From Tepidisphaeraceae bacterium (lineage in GTDB: Bacteria; Planctomycetota; Phycisphaerae; Tepidisphaerales; Tepidisphaeraceae), in contig DASYHQ010000018.1 in assembly GCA_035998445.1 (NCBI GenBank), positions 558,001 to 622,000 on the forward strand: DNA of 64,000 nucleotides, written 5' to 3'. Position 1 is the first letter of the stretch. Every line of letters starts with the position of its first letter. A program made the translations under genes and the position numbers. Below are positions 51,496-62,400 of the stretch, piece by piece. The notes beneath the pieces are model-generated. The model searched no databases. It had not been told where the DNA came from and saw only the letters and a list, made by a program, of their open reading frames with translations.

Positions 51496-52323
51496 TCACG
51501 CTCGCTGTAGCACGTCGACGGCCGCCTTCATGTCGGCGATGCGCGTCGCTCCGGCTTCGCGTTCGATGACGAGCGGGCCGCGATAGTCGATCGCCTTTAG
51601 CGCATCCAGAAACTTCGTCCAATCCACCGCCCCGCTGCCCACGGGCACTTCCTCGCCCCACGTTTCCCCAGGGCGATCGGAGGGCGTGGCGTCCTTCACG
51701 TGCACCTGACCAATGAATCGCCCCAGCGTTCGCACCGCGCTAATCGGGTCGCCGGCGCCGTAGAGGATCATATTCGCGGGGTCGAAGTTGGCCTTCACGT
51801 TGGGGCGGTTCAGGTCGGTCAGGAAATGGGCCAGATGGTCGGCCGTCTCCTGGCCGGTCTCGAAGAGCAGTTCCACGCCTTCCGCTGCGAAGGCGTCGGC
51901 GACGGTGCGCAGGCGTTTCATCACGACGGCGTACTGCGGCGAATCGCCCGTGGGCAGGAAGCCGGCGTGCATGGAGACGCGCGTGATGCCGAACGCGCTC
52001 TTCCCGATCTTCGCTGCACCAATCGCCCGGGCGATGCGCTCGTCGGCCAAGTCGTCGGGCAGAAAGCCGCCCGTCTCACGGATGCGGTCGATGGTCGCGT
52101 AGTCCTCGCCGGCGAAGCCGATCATGCCCGATGCGATCGTGATGCCCGCGGCCTTGAACGCCGCCGCGTCGCGCGTGGCCGTCGTCTCATCCTCCACGTA
52201 AGGCGACAACCCCAACTGCACGTGCGACAGGCCGACGGCCTTCAGCGCGTCGATGATCTCCCCCGCCGTCGTCGTGCCGAGGGACCAGCTGCAAAGGCCG
52301 ATGTCGTGTTGGTGGATCTGCAT
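51496..52323 (-). CDS. Sugar phosphate isomerase/epimerase-like TIM barrel
   Basis: 275 residues of the xylose-isomerase-like (AP endonuclease 2) superfamily. The expected metal ligands are visible: Glu in LLFETGQET, Asp in KANFDPANMI, His in GQVHVKDATP, Glu in GPLVIEREAG. Such enzymes isomerise or epimerise sugars, keto acids or inositols; the substrate cannot be read. It is the downstream partner of a GT2 gene in the same direction, separated by the palindromic element at 52378. Confidence 0.83.
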   Translation of the reverse strand: MQIHQHDIGLCSWSLGTTTAGEIIDALKAVGLSHVQLGLSPYVEDETTATRDAAAFKAAGITIASGMIGFAGEDYATIDRIRETGGFLPDDLADERIARAIGAAKIGKSAFGITRVSMHAGFLPTGDSPQYAVVMKRLRTVADAFAAEGVELLFETGQETADHLAHFLTDLNRPNVKANFDPANMILYGAGDPISAVRTLGRFIGQVHVKDATPSDRPGETWGEEVPVGSGAVDWTKFLDALKAIDYRGPLVIEREAGATRIADMKAAVDVLQRA

Positions 52324-52377
52324 CGCGTCGCTCGTACCCCGGGCCCGGGCGGCCCGCAGCCCATGTTTTGCATTACT

Positions 52378-52494
52378 CCCTCTCCCGGTACTCCGGGGGA
52401 GGGTTGGGGTGGGGGCGCTTTACCCATGCGGAGGATACCACCACCCGATGAAGACCCCCACCCCTGCCCTCCCCCGGAGTACCGGGAGAGGGGG
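52378..52494. repeat. Palindromic element, CCCTCTCCCGG family, second full copy
   Basis: Left arm CCCTCTCCCGGTACTCCGGG and right arm CCCGGAGTACCGGGAGAGGG are reverse complements. The centre differs from the 51371 copy except for GGGTTGGGGTGGGGG-type ends. It fills the 191-bp gap between the TIM-barrel and GT2 genes. Confidence 0.8.
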
Positions 52495-52514
52495 AAGGCG
52501 CGTGGTCTCGTCTC

Positions 52515-53261
52515 CTACGCCCCGCCGCCCTTTGGCACTTCGCTGAACTCCGCGGCGTGGTAGCGTTTCTTCATCCAGCGCACGCCGAACAGATCGAAGA
52601 TGCCCACGAACGCGCGGTTGCCGAAGCCGTACTTGGCCGTACCGGCGAAGCGATGGCTGTGCTTCACCGGCGTCTCGTACACCTTGTACCCGCGCATCTT
52701 CACGAGCGTGGGGAAGTAGCGGTGCGCCCCGCGGAACAGCTTCACGCCCTTGATCGCATGCGCGCGGTAGACCTTCAGTGACGACGCGCTGTCGTTCACC
52801 GTCTCTTCGGTCACCCAGTTGCGAATGCGGTTGGCCTGCCGGCTCTGCCACTTGCGGAAGTTGGTGTCCTGCCGGTCCTTCCGCCAGCCGGTGATCATGT
52901 CGACCTGGTGCTCGTCGAGCATCGGGATCAGCCGCGGGATTTCTTCGGGATCGTTCTGCAGGTCGGCGTCGATCGTCGCCAGGATCTCGCCGCGTGCCGC
53001 GTTGAACCCCGCCTCGAACGCCGCGCTCTGCCCGCCGTTCTTCTTCATGCGCAGCACGCGCAGCCAGGGGTATTTCGCCATCCCCTCCGCCAATAGCGCC
53101 GGCGTGCGATCGGTGCTGCCGTCGTCGATGAGGATCACCTCGAACGGCCTGCCCATCGGCGACAGGGCTCCCTCCACGCGCGTGAGCAGCGTGGGGATGT
53201 TTTCCTCTTCGTTGTAGGCCGGGATGATCAGGGACAGGTAGGGCGCGGTGTCGTCGCTCAT
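52515..53261 (-). CDS. Family 2 glycosyltransferase (polyprenol-phosphate type)
   Basis: 248 residues. The GT-A fold is clear: LSLIIPAYNEEENIPTLL, VILIDDGSTDRT, the DxD region as ATIDADLQNDP, and MITGWRKDRQD, as in dolichol/undecaprenyl-phosphate sugar synthases (DPM1/GtrB/ArnC-like). It lacks the two C-terminal membrane helices of GtrB, so it resembles the soluble DPM1 form. It could make the polyprenyl-phosphate sugar used by the two GT39-like enzymes of the window; this is inference. Confidence 0.88.
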   Translation of the reverse strand: MSDDTAPYLSLIIPAYNEEENIPTLLTRVEGALSPMGRPFEVILIDDGSTDRTPALLAEGMAKYPWLRVLRMKKNGGQSAAFEAGFNAARGEILATIDADLQNDPEEIPRLIPMLDEHQVDMITGWRKDRQDTNFRKWQSRQANRIRNWVTEETVNDSASSLKVYRAHAIKGVKLFRGAHRYFPTLVKMRGYKVYETPVKHSHRFAGTAKYGFGNRAFVGIFDLFGVRWMKKRYHAAEFSEVPKGGGA

Positions 53262-53304
53262 GGGACGGGGAATGATACCGCAATCCCCGCCCCTTCAATA
53301 GCCA

Positions 53305-53447
53305 ACGAGCCGGACGCGTGAGCGACGGTTTTCTCACATCCCACGCGCGGTGAAGGTTATTGCAAATGAATGCCGGGGAATCCGTCGCGCGGTGAAGGTT
53401 ATTGCAAATGAATGCCGGGGAATCCGTCGCTAACGCGTCCGGCTCGT
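53305..53447. repeat. REP pair enclosing a 42-bp tandem duplication
   Basis: A forward GAGCCGGACGCGTGAGCGACGG-type REP at the left faces an inverted copy ending GGCTCGT at the right. Between them a 42-bp unit (beginning CGCGCGGTGAAGGTTATTGC) is present twice, exactly, at 53344-53385 and 53386-53427. The right REP overlaps the end of the gene at 53430. Confidence 0.85.
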
Positions 53448-53717
53448 GTGGGTCGTTGGGCGCGCCGCCGCCATGGCCGCCCGCTCGCGCACCTCGGCGA
53501 GCGTGGGGATGACGAACAGCGGCGCCACCGGCGCGGGCAGCGCCAGTTGTTTGTGTGGCTGGAACATCGCGACCGGCGCCTCGGCCTTGGCCAACGCCTT
53601 AGCCGGCGCCTTCGTGCCGTACATCGCCTCAAGCGCCGCCCGACGCCTGATCTTGTACAGCCGGTTGTAGTCCGGGTTGCGCCGCCGGAACTCTTGCGTC
53701 CGCTCGGTGCTGGTCAT
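53430..53717 (-). CDS. Small basic hypothetical protein
   Basis: 95 residues from the ATG at 53717. The N-terminus (STERTQEFRRRNPDYNRLYK then IRRRAALEAMYG) is strongly basic and helical, of a kind seen repeatedly in planctomycete proteins with unknown role and compatible with nucleic-acid binding. The rest is Ala/Pro-rich. The last residues and stop (HTSRTR) are made by a REP repeat, so the original C-terminus may have been different. Confidence 0.5.
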   Translation of the reverse strand: MTSTERTQEFRRRNPDYNRLYKIRRRAALEAMYGTKAPAKALAKAEAPVAMFQPHKQLALPAPVAPLFVIPTLAEVRERAAMAAARPTTHTSRTR

Positions 53718-54277
53718 CGGCGGACGCCGTTGCACGACGAAGGAGGGTGGGCATTCCATACGTTCCCATCATCGGCCCCGCCGAAGAGCGACTTGACGTC
53801 AGAATCGGTACAACCCCACCCATTCCCCCGCGGGGCGATAAAAACGACTCACCCTCACTGCCAAACGCCCCGCCGCACCCAATTGGCGAAACGAGAACCC
53901 GAGCAGGCGAAACGTGTTCTCGAGCAGGCGAAACGTGTCGTGGTGTTTTCGTTTCGCCGGCTGGTGTTTTCGTTTCGCCTGCTGGTGAATTCGTTTCGCC
54001 TGCTGGGGTTCTCGTTTCGCCTGCTGGTGGATTCGTTTCGCCTGCTGGTGAATTCGTTTCGCCTGCTGGGGTTTTCGTTCCGCGTTATGGGGATTTCGTT
54101 TTGTCGCAGGGCCCCCTCTCCGGCCGGGTGCCACGGGCGGTACAACAAACGCACCGCGACGAGCCGGACGCGTAAGCGACGGTTTTCTTATACGCCACCC
54201 GGGAAAACCGTCGCTTACGCGACGAGCCGGACGCGTAAGCGACGGTTTTCTTATACGCCACGCGGGGAATCCGTCGC
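53718..54277. other. 560-bp non-coding gap with minisatellite and REPs
   Basis: Holds the 21-bp minisatellite (53886-54118) and the left REP block (54159-54294). Several frames are open across the minisatellite only because its period is seven codons; none has a credible start or family, so no gene is called. Confidence 0.65.
53886..54118. repeat. 21-bp minisatellite in two opposing blocks
   Basis: The left block has GCGAAACG units at 53886, 53907 and 53928. The right block has the reversed core GTTTCGCC at 53951, 53972, 53993, 54014, 54035 and 54056, and degenerate units at 54077 and 54098. All steps are exactly 21 bp. The two blocks are inverted relative to each other, so the array can fold on itself. 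Confidence 0.88.
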
Positions 54278-54294
54278 TTACGCGTCCGGCTCGT
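54159..54294. repeat. REP block at the 3' side of the transposase
   Basis: Two forward REPs (ACGAGCCGGACGCGTAAGCG at 54159 and 54222) and inverted partners (CGTCGCTTACGCG...; the last ends at 54294). The last inverted REP contains the transposase stop codon and its final codons. Confidence 0.87.
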
Positions 54295-54811
54295 TGGGGC
54301 GTTGGGGGGATCGGCCGTCGTAGCGGGACATTGGTGCGCCCTGCTCATCCAGCACGTACGTGATCGCGGCGGTCAGCGACGCTTCGGTGTTGAGCCAGCG
54401 CGTGCTGCCGTGCTGCGTCCACCGGTCGCAATCGGGCGGCTCGGCGAACGTCTCGCGCAGGCGACGGCTGGTCCAGGCCTTCAGGTCGGACATCACCCGC
54501 TCGGGCCGCGCCGCGGTCGCCGACACGACGATGTGGACGTGATTGGCGCGCACGTGGACGGCGTGCAGATGCCAGCCGCGATGATCGGCGACCTCACGGA
54601 TCGTGCGCACCGCGACGTCGCGCCGCGGTCCGTCGAGCAAGTAAGGGGGGTGTCGCATCGCTTCGGCCCGCGCTCGTTCGAGCGCCGGATTCGCCGATAG
54701 GAATGGCGTGCCGGGCCGGTTGTGCTCGCGGTCGACCGAACCCGCGTCGCGGCCATGGAGCCAGGTACCGTACGTCGTAAACGTGATGAAGTACGCCAGC
54801 GGCGCGCCCAT
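54278..54811 (-). CDS. REP-associated tyrosine transposase (Y1, HUH)
   Basis: 177 residues of the TnpA-REP (RAYT) family, single-strand transposases related to IS200/IS605 TnpA. The N-terminal YFITFTTYGTWLHG block is typical. The metal-binding HUH motif is H91-V-H93 in ANHVHIVV, and the likely catalytic Tyr is Y152 in AAITYVLDEQG. RAYTs are single-copy domesticated enzymes that mobilise REP sequences. This gene is flanked within 15 bp upstream by REPs, and its C-terminus (NEPDA, stop) lies inside another REP, so these REPs are its probable substrates. Confidence 0.88.
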   Translation of the reverse strand: MGAPLAYFITFTTYGTWLHGRDAGSVDREHNRPGTPFLSANPALERARAEAMRHPPYLLDGPRRDVAVRTIREVADHRGWHLHAVHVRANHVHIVVSATAARPERVMSDLKAWTSRRLRETFAEPPDCDRWTQHGSTRWLNTEASLTAAITYVLDEQGAPMSRYDGRSPQRPNEPDA

Positions 54812-54825
54812 GCCCTCAACCTACC

Positions 54826-55007
54826 ACGAGCCCGACGCGTAAGCGACGGATTTCCTCATCGAGCGTACGAGCCGAACGCGTAAGCGACGGATTTCCCCAA
54901 CGAGCGTACGAGCCGGACGCGTAAGCGACGGATTTCCTCAACGCATTCAAAACGGTTCCATCCGCACGTGGGACATAAAAAATCCGTCGCTTACGCGTCC
55001 GGCTCGT
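54826..55007. repeat. REP block at the 5' side of the transposase
   Basis: Three direct REPs start at 54826, 54867 and 54908 (41-bp steps, units ACGAGCC-GACGCGTAAGCGACGGATTTCC), followed by one inverted REP ending at 55007. It fills the gap between the transposase start and icd. Confidence 0.88.
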
Positions 55008-55078
55008 TGCTACCTTTGACTTTTCCGCCACATCCTCATAATGACAACCCGTCCTTTTAACCCAAGCGGAGAATTGAA

Positions 55079-56356
<1,278 letters not shown>

Positions 56357-56381
56357 TTCCGCCGAACTTAGCTCAAAACGC

Positions 56382-56409
56382 AAAGGGCGGCCGCCGTGGC
56401 CGCCCTTTT
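56382..56409 (+). terminator. Rho-independent terminator after icd
   Basis: An 11-bp stem AAAGGGCGGCC / GGCCGCCCTTT with loop GCCGT, followed by TTTT; 26 bp after the icd stop. Confidence 0.9.
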
Positions 56410-56452
56410 CCCATTTTCAGCATCAAGAGTTTTAACTGAACAGGTTGACCCC

Positions 56453-57349
56453 ATGATCCCCAACATCAACGACGGTTCCTCCGCCCCGCCACGCTTGCGC
56501 TGCTACCTGAACGGTGGCGGGCTGGCTAATCTGCCGTCGTTCTCGACGGTGCCGAAGGGGGAGGGGGACGCGCTGCTGCAGGCGATCAGGGCCGCCGGCT
56601 TCGACGGCATGCAGGGTGGGGACGTGGTGGCCTGCAGGCGGCTCGGTTTGGGCATCGCAGGAGATGGCCGGGTCGATTCGCCGGCGGATGCGTTTCGGAT
56701 CGCGGCCGATAGCAAGGCCAAGGGGCTGGAATGCGCCACCGTCCACGCCGGCACCGGGTTTGAGTCGGACGCGGAGATCGACCGCCTGGTCGGCGCGATC
56801 CTTGAGGCGTCGGCGAAGGAGCAGTTTCCGATCTACCTCGAGACCCACCGCGCCACCATCACGCAGGACATCTGGCGAACGGTCGAGCTCGTCAAACGCT
56901 TCCCCGAGATCCGCTTCAACGGCGACTTCTCGCACTGGTACACCGGCCACGAGATGGTCTATGGGAACCTGCCGAAGAAGCTTGAGTTCATCCAACCCGT
57001 GTTCGATCGCGTGCGGTTCGTTCACGGGCGCATCGGCAACCCCGGCTCGATGCAGGTCGACCTCGGCACGCAGACCTACGGCCCCGCGGTCACGCCTGCC
57101 AGCGGCCAGCCGTACATCGATCATTTCCGCCAGATGTGGACGCTGTCGTTCGCGGGCTTTCTGAAGACGGCCAAGCCCGGTGACTACCTTATTTTCGCGC
57201 CAGAACTGCTCTTCAGCTCGATCTACTACGCCCGCCTCTTTCCCGGCCCGGACGGCACGCTTCGCGAGGAGGGAGACCGCTGGCAGCAGGCCCAGCTGTA
57301 CTGCCGCATCGCTCGCGACTGCTTCGAGGCGGCGCGGCAGACGGTGTGA
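56453..57349 (+). CDS. Sugar isomerase-like TIM-barrel protein
   Basis: 298 residues related to the xylose-isomerase-like TIM-barrel superfamily. Seen: AAGFDGMQGGD, CATVHAGTGFES, FPIYLETHRATITQD with a metal-type Glu, IRFNGDFSHWY with Asp, RVRFVHGRIGNP with His. The LETHR and FNGDFSHWY phrases occur in a distinct subgroup without assigned substrate. The ATG at 56453 starts the conserved part. It is located between icd and the phosphatase gene, both plus strand. Confidence 0.75.
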   Translation: MIPNINDGSSAPPRLRCYLNGGGLANLPSFSTVPKGEGDALLQAIRAAGFDGMQGGDVVACRRLGLGIAGDGRVDSPADAFRIAADSKAKGLECATVHAGTGFESDAEIDRLVGAILEASAKEQFPIYLETHRATITQDIWRTVELVKRFPEIRFNGDFSHWYTGHEMVYGNLPKKLEFIQPVFDRVRFVHGRIGNPGSMQVDLGTQTYGPAVTPASGQPYIDHFRQMWTLSFAGFLKTAKPGDYLIFAPELLFSSIYYARLFPGPDGTLREEGDRWQQAQLYCRIARDCFEAARQTV

Positions 57350-57433
57350 AATAGAAGCGGATCGGATCGGAAATCGCCGTGCTCCCAGATTCGCTATCCC
57401 CGCTCGGCGTGATCGTTGCTACTGTCACCGCTC

Positions 57434-58990
57434 GTGGAAGGTGACCCGGCCGACATCGACGCCTCGTTTTCGCGGAAGCTTCGGCGGACGACTTACTCGC
57501 CCGTCATCAGCCTCGCCGTGCTCGTGCTGAGCCTGCTGCTGCTGGTCGGCTTCCTCATGTGGACGTTCGGCAAGGTCAACCACACGAACCGCGTGATCGC
57601 CCAAGGGCTGCGTGCCGAGAAGCTGCTGCTCGATCTTCAGGCGGCCACGCGTGGCTTCTACCTCACCGACGACCCGAGCTTTCTCTCGGCCTACGGCAAT
57701 AGTCGATCGGAACTGCCCGAGGTGCTGGCCGACCTGCGGCGAATGGTGCGCGATAACCCAGCTCAAGCCGAGCGCGCCGTGGAGATCGAGCGCGCATCGC
57801 GCGTCTGGCTGGCCTGGACCGCCACCGCGATCGTGCCCAAGGCCGCGGGGCTGACGACCACCGAGCCCACGACGCAGGCCGTGCAGGAGGATCGGGCGCG
57901 CTTCGACCACCTCAGTGGCGACATCGCCGCCTTCCTGCGCACCGAATACGAGCTGCGCGACCAGCGCGCCCGGCGGGCGGTGCGGACGGGATGGTGGTCG
58001 CTTGGCCTGGCGCTTGCGGCCTCAACCATCGTGGCGCTGCTGCAGTGCCGCGGCATTCGCAGGCAGGTGGAATCGATCACGGCGGCCTATCGCGAGGTGC
58101 TGCGACTGGCGCGCGATCGGCGGTTGCGCGCTCAGGAAGTGCTGCAGGAACTGGATCACGAGCTGAAGGCCGTCGGCGACATTCAGCGATCCCTGCTGCC
58201 ACTGCGCTTGCCCAGCATTCCCGGTTTGGAACTGGCGGCCAGCTACCAGACGAGCCGACGCGCCGGTGGCGATTATTACGACTTCTTCCGCCTGCCACCC
58301 GAACACGCCGACGACCCGCGCGTGCGATACGGCATCCTGATCGCCGACGTCAGTGGTCACGGTACGCCCGCGGCGGTGTTGATGGCGGTGACTCATTCGA
58401 TCGCGCATGGGTTCGAGCGTCCCACGCATCCGCCGAGCGATCTGCTGGAGTTCGTCAACCGTCGGCTGTGCGACAGCTACACCGTCAACACCGGCACGTT
58501 CGTCACCGCGTTCTACGCGATCTACGACCCGGAGACGCGCGAGCTGACCTACAGCAGCGCCGGCCACAACCCGCCGCGCCTGCGCCGGGCAGGCAGCGAT
58601 CGTTTCGAAGAGCTACCCGTCGAGCCAGGCTACCCGCTCGGCGTGGACCGCGACGAACGGTACGCGACCGCCACCCACGTGCTGGCCCCGGGCGACATGC
58701 TCGTGCTGTACACCGACGGCATCACCGAGGCCCGCAACGACCGCGACGAACAGCTGGGCGTCCAACGGCTGGACCAGGCGATGCTCGGCGCCTGCTGCGA
58801 GCCGAACGAGATGCTCGCCAGCACCCTGGCGTTCGTGCGCGACTTCGGTGGCGAGGTGCCGGAGGACGATCGCACGCTGCTCGTGATGCGCGTCTGCGAC
58901 TCCCCCTGCGCCGAGGCGACGCACGAGGTGCAGCGGCAGACGATCGTCGTCGACACGCCGATCAATCCACTGGCTGGCCTTCGGGCATAA
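57434..58990 (+). CDS. Membrane-bound SpoIIE/RsbU-type PP2C phosphatase with CHASE3-like sensor
   Basis: About 518 residues. Two hydrophobic helices (VISLAVLVLSLLLLVGFLMW and WWSLGLALAASTIVALL) bracket a periplasmic helical domain of about 130 residues with the phrase AATRGFYLTDDPSFLSAY, typical of CHASE3. A short coiled coil (REVLRLARDRRLRAQEVLQEL) leads to a PP2C domain with RAGGDYYDFFRL, LIADVSGHGTPAAVLM, SSAGHNPP and LVLYTDGITEARN, carrying the metal-binding aspartates. Such proteins control sigma-factor partner switching through an anti-anti-sigma factor; none is visible nearby. The start is uncertain: GTG at 57434 or TTG at 57416. Confidence 0.85.
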   Translation: MEGDPADIDASFSRKLRRTTYSPVISLAVLVLSLLLLVGFLMWTFGKVNHTNRVIAQGLRAEKLLLDLQAATRGFYLTDDPSFLSAYGNSRSELPEVLADLRRMVRDNPAQAERAVEIERASRVWLAWTATAIVPKAAGLTTTEPTTQAVQEDRARFDHLSGDIAAFLRTEYELRDQRARRAVRTGWWSLGLALAASTIVALLQCRGIRRQVESITAAYREVLRLARDRRLRAQEVLQELDHELKAVGDIQRSLLPLRLPSIPGLELAASYQTSRRAGGDYYDFFRLPPEHADDPRVRYGILIADVSGHGTPAAVLMAVTHSIAHGFERPTHPPSDLLEFVNRRLCDSYTVNTGTFVTAFYAIYDPETRELTYSSAGHNPPRLRRAGSDRFEELPVEPGYPLGVDRDERYATATHVLAPGDMLVLYTDGITEARNDRDEQLGVQRLDQAMLGACCEPNEMLASTLAFVRDFGGEVPEDDRTLLVMRVCDSPCAEATHEVQRQTIVVDTPINPLAGLRA

Positions 58991-59436
58991 GTCGGCCGTG
59001 GAACGGTCGTGCCGCTCCGAACAACGATGTCTCGCAGGACTGATGAAAATTCGTGCAACATTCAAAAGATTCACCGCGAAGTTTCACGGTGAACATTTCG
59101 GTGTTATATTCCGGACAGGTCAGCCAGCGGTCGCGACAAGTTACGACCGCCGTTGCCTGGCTCATTCCGTAAGTACGTGTCGCGCGTCGGTCGGGCAAGC
59201 ACATCGCTTACGACCGCATCGTCAGATCGTTAGTCGTACAGTGCGTTCGCTGCAAATCGCGAGCTGATCTGGGAGGCATTACATCCGATCAACGGGATGA
59301 ACGGCCCGTTCACCCGCTTCGCCTATGGTCGTCGCACTATTGCGGCCACAGCAATGGCAGCAATCGCAACTCTGGTGTGAGCAAGCGTTCGGCCTTCTAC
59401 GCCACCACCGACCCCTACGTGACCTAGCCAGAAATT
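58991..59436. other. 446-bp gap upstream of the ABC transporter operon
   Basis: No gene is seen. It probably carries the operon promoter: a TTATAT-like -10 at about 59104-59109, preceded by the small inverted repeat at 59070-59093. The rest has no recognised repeat. Confidence 0.4.
59070..59093. promoter_or_regulatory. Possible operator upstream of the ABC transporter operon
   Basis: TTCACCG and CGGTGAA (7-bp arms, 10-bp spacer) form an inverted repeat just upstream of a TTATAT box at about 59104-59109. It could be a regulator site, but short palindromes arise by chance. Confidence 0.25.
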
Positions 59437-62400
59437 ATGTCCAACGTCATCCGTGCCGCAATTCGAGTTCTAGTGGTATGCGTGGGCATCGTGGTCGCGC
59501 TGTGGGTCTGCGCGTGGCTGCTCCGCCCGAACACCAGCGACCGTCCGGTCGCCGTCGCCCCCGAGGTTGCCGCCGAGGCCGAACGTGAGCGGGCGGCGCT
59601 GTTCGACCCGAACAACACGCCATCGCTGCACCGGAAGGAGCACGTCGAGCCGACGGGCGAGTCGCCGTTGCTGGCCGACTTGGTGAAAGACGGCAAGCTG
59701 CCCCCGCTGAAGGAACGCCTGCCCGACGAACCGACCGTAATGGCGGGCGTCGACGGCATCGGCAAGTACGGCGGCACCTGGCTGCGTCTGGCCAACGGGC
59801 CGGAGGACGTCTCGATCATCTCCTACCGGTTGAGCGGCGCGTACCTGGTGCGCTGGTCACCGTTGGGTTACCCGATCGAACCGCACATTGCCAAGTCGCT
59901 GGAATCATCGCCGGACAAAAAGGAATGGACCGTCACCCTGCGCAAGGGCATGCGCTGGTCCGATGGCGCCGCCTACACCGCCGACGACATCATGTACTGG
60001 TGGGAGGCCGAGGCGAACAACAAGCATCTGAATGCGATCCCACCCACGTGGATGCAGATCGGCGGGAAAGCGGGGCGCGTCGAGAAGCTGAACGAGTACC
60101 AGGTGAAGTTCGTCTTCCCCTTGTCCAACGCGTTGTTCGCCGAGACGTTGGCGAGCACGGGCGTGGTCTGCGACACGCCGAAGCACTACCTGAGCCGCTA
60201 TCACCCCGACCCCGCGATCGGTGATGCCGATCTGATCGCGCGCGACATGGCCGCGTACAAGATGCCGAGCAAGCGGTCGCTGTACGGGTTCATGAAGTCG
60301 TGGAACAACCCGGAGCATCCGCGGCACTGGCCGTGGGTGTACCGGTCGTTCAAGGGCAACCCACCGCAGGCGTTCGTGCGCAACCCGTACTACTTCGTGG
60401 TCGACACGGCGGGCAACCAGTTGCCGTACGTCGATCGAATGCAGTTCGACGTGCAGGACGGCAAGCTGCTGGCGTTGACGGCCGCCAACGGTGGCGCGTC
60501 GATGCAGGGGCGGCACATCCGCTTCGGCGACTACACCGAGTTGATGAGCCGCCGCGAGATCGCCGGCACGCGCGTGCTGCACTGGTACCCTGCCAGCAGC
60601 AGCGTGTGGGTGATCAACCCAAACCTGAACCGTCGCGTGGACCCGGCCGAACCGTCGACGAAACACAAGGCCGCGCTGCTGTCCGACAAGCGGTTTCGTC
60701 AGGCGATGTCGATCGCGATCGACCGGCAAAAGATCATTCGCGCCGAACAGTCTGGCGTCGGCACGCCGTCGCAAGTCACCCCCCCGCCTGGCTCACCGTT
60801 CTACAGCGAACGTCTCGCCAACGCGTTCATCGAATACGATCCCGACCGCGCCCGGGCAATGCTCGACGAGATCGGTTTGACGCAGCGCGACAGCGAGGGC
60901 TACCGCACGTTCCCCGATGGCTCGCGGATGACGTTCTACCTCGACTTCACGGCCTACACGGGCATTGGCCCCGCGCAGTTCGTGGTGGACGACTGGGCCA
61001 ACGTGGGCGTGCGTACGGTGATCCGCGAGCGGGCGCGCCCGCTGTTCTACACCGAAAAAGACGCGATGAACTTCGACTTCAACGTCTGGGGCGCCGAGAG
61101 CGAGTACTTCCCGCTGGTCCTCAGTCGTTATTTCATCCCGTACAACACCGAGTCGTTCTACGCGGTCGGCTGGGGCCGCTGGTACCAGCGCGGCGGGTTC
61201 TACGGCAACCCGAACGCCAACATCGCCGGTTGCATTCCGGTGCCGCGCGATCACCCGATGTTCGAGTCGATCAGCCTCTTCGAACGGGCGATCCAGACGC
61301 CCGACCTGGCGACGCAGAAGCAGCTGATGTCTCGCGTGTTCGAGATTGCGGCCGAGAATACGTGGTCGATCAACATCGCCAGTGCGCCGCCCGTACCGAT
61401 CGTGGTAAGCAAGGACATGCGCAACGTGCCACGGGTCGCGCTCTGGGGCAACGCCTTCTCCACACCGTCCAACGCGGGCATCGAGACCTACTACTTCGAG
61501 AACCCGCGCATGTCGCCCGGTGCGGTCGCCGACGCGCGGGCGTCGATCGTTACGCCCATGCTGCGTCCCGGCAGCGTGAACGCCAGCGGGGCCGCGACGA
61601 CGGGTTCCACCGTCGGTACGACCGTGCGCTGGCTGATCATCGCCGGTGGCCTGCTACTGCTGACGATGGTCGCGGTGCGGCATCCGTTCATCGGGCGGCG
61701 ACTGCTGATCATGGTGCCCACGCTGGCGATCATCTCGGTCGTCGTCTTCGCGATCATCCAGATGCCGCCGGGCGACTTCCTGACCACGCGCGTCATGCTG
61801 CTGCAGGAAAACGGTGACCCCGCCAACGAGCAGGCGATCGCCGACCTGCGACAGCTGTTCCACTACGACGAACCGCAGTGGAAGCTCTACGCGCGCTGGA
61901 GCGGCCTGATGTGGTTTACCACCTTCAACCCCGCCGACCAGGGCCTCTTGCAGGGCAACCTCGGACGATCGATGGAAACCCAGCAGCCGATCAACAACAT
62001 GGTCGGCGACCGCATCATGCTCACGATCGTCATTTCGCTGGCGACGATCGTCTTCACCTGGCTCATCGCTTTGCCGATCGGCATCTACTCGGCCGTGCGG
62101 CAATACTCGCTGGGCGACTACGTGCTGACGCTCGCCGGCTTCGTGGGCATGTGCATTCCGGCGTTCCTGCTGGCGCTGGTGCTGATGGCGATCAGCGGCG
62201 TGTCGGGCCTCTTCTCACCCGAGTTCGCGGCACAGCCCGAATGGGACTGGGCCAAGACGCGCGACTTGCTTAAGCACATCTGGATCCCGATCCTCGTGCT
62301 GGGCGTCGGCGGCACCGCAGGCATGATCCGCGTGATGCGGGCCAACCTGCTCGACGAGTTGAAACGCCCCTACGTCACCACCGCCATGGCCAAGGGCGTA

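Noticed and set aside
53886-54118. CRISPR array
   Set aside because: 21-bp units are contiguous with no unique spacers, and no cas genes are nearby.
53799-54154. Minus-strand frames with QQAKRIH or SRRNEFT heptads
   Set aside because: Same array read in two frames; no start context or homologous family known to me.
53412-54323. 303-codon plus-strand frame with SFRLL heptads
   Set aside because: Open because the 21-bp array has no stops; it covers REPs and overlaps two better-supported genes.
54826-55007. CRISPR-like direct repeats
   Set aside because: The units are REP palindromes with short constant linkers, matching the adjacent RAYT.
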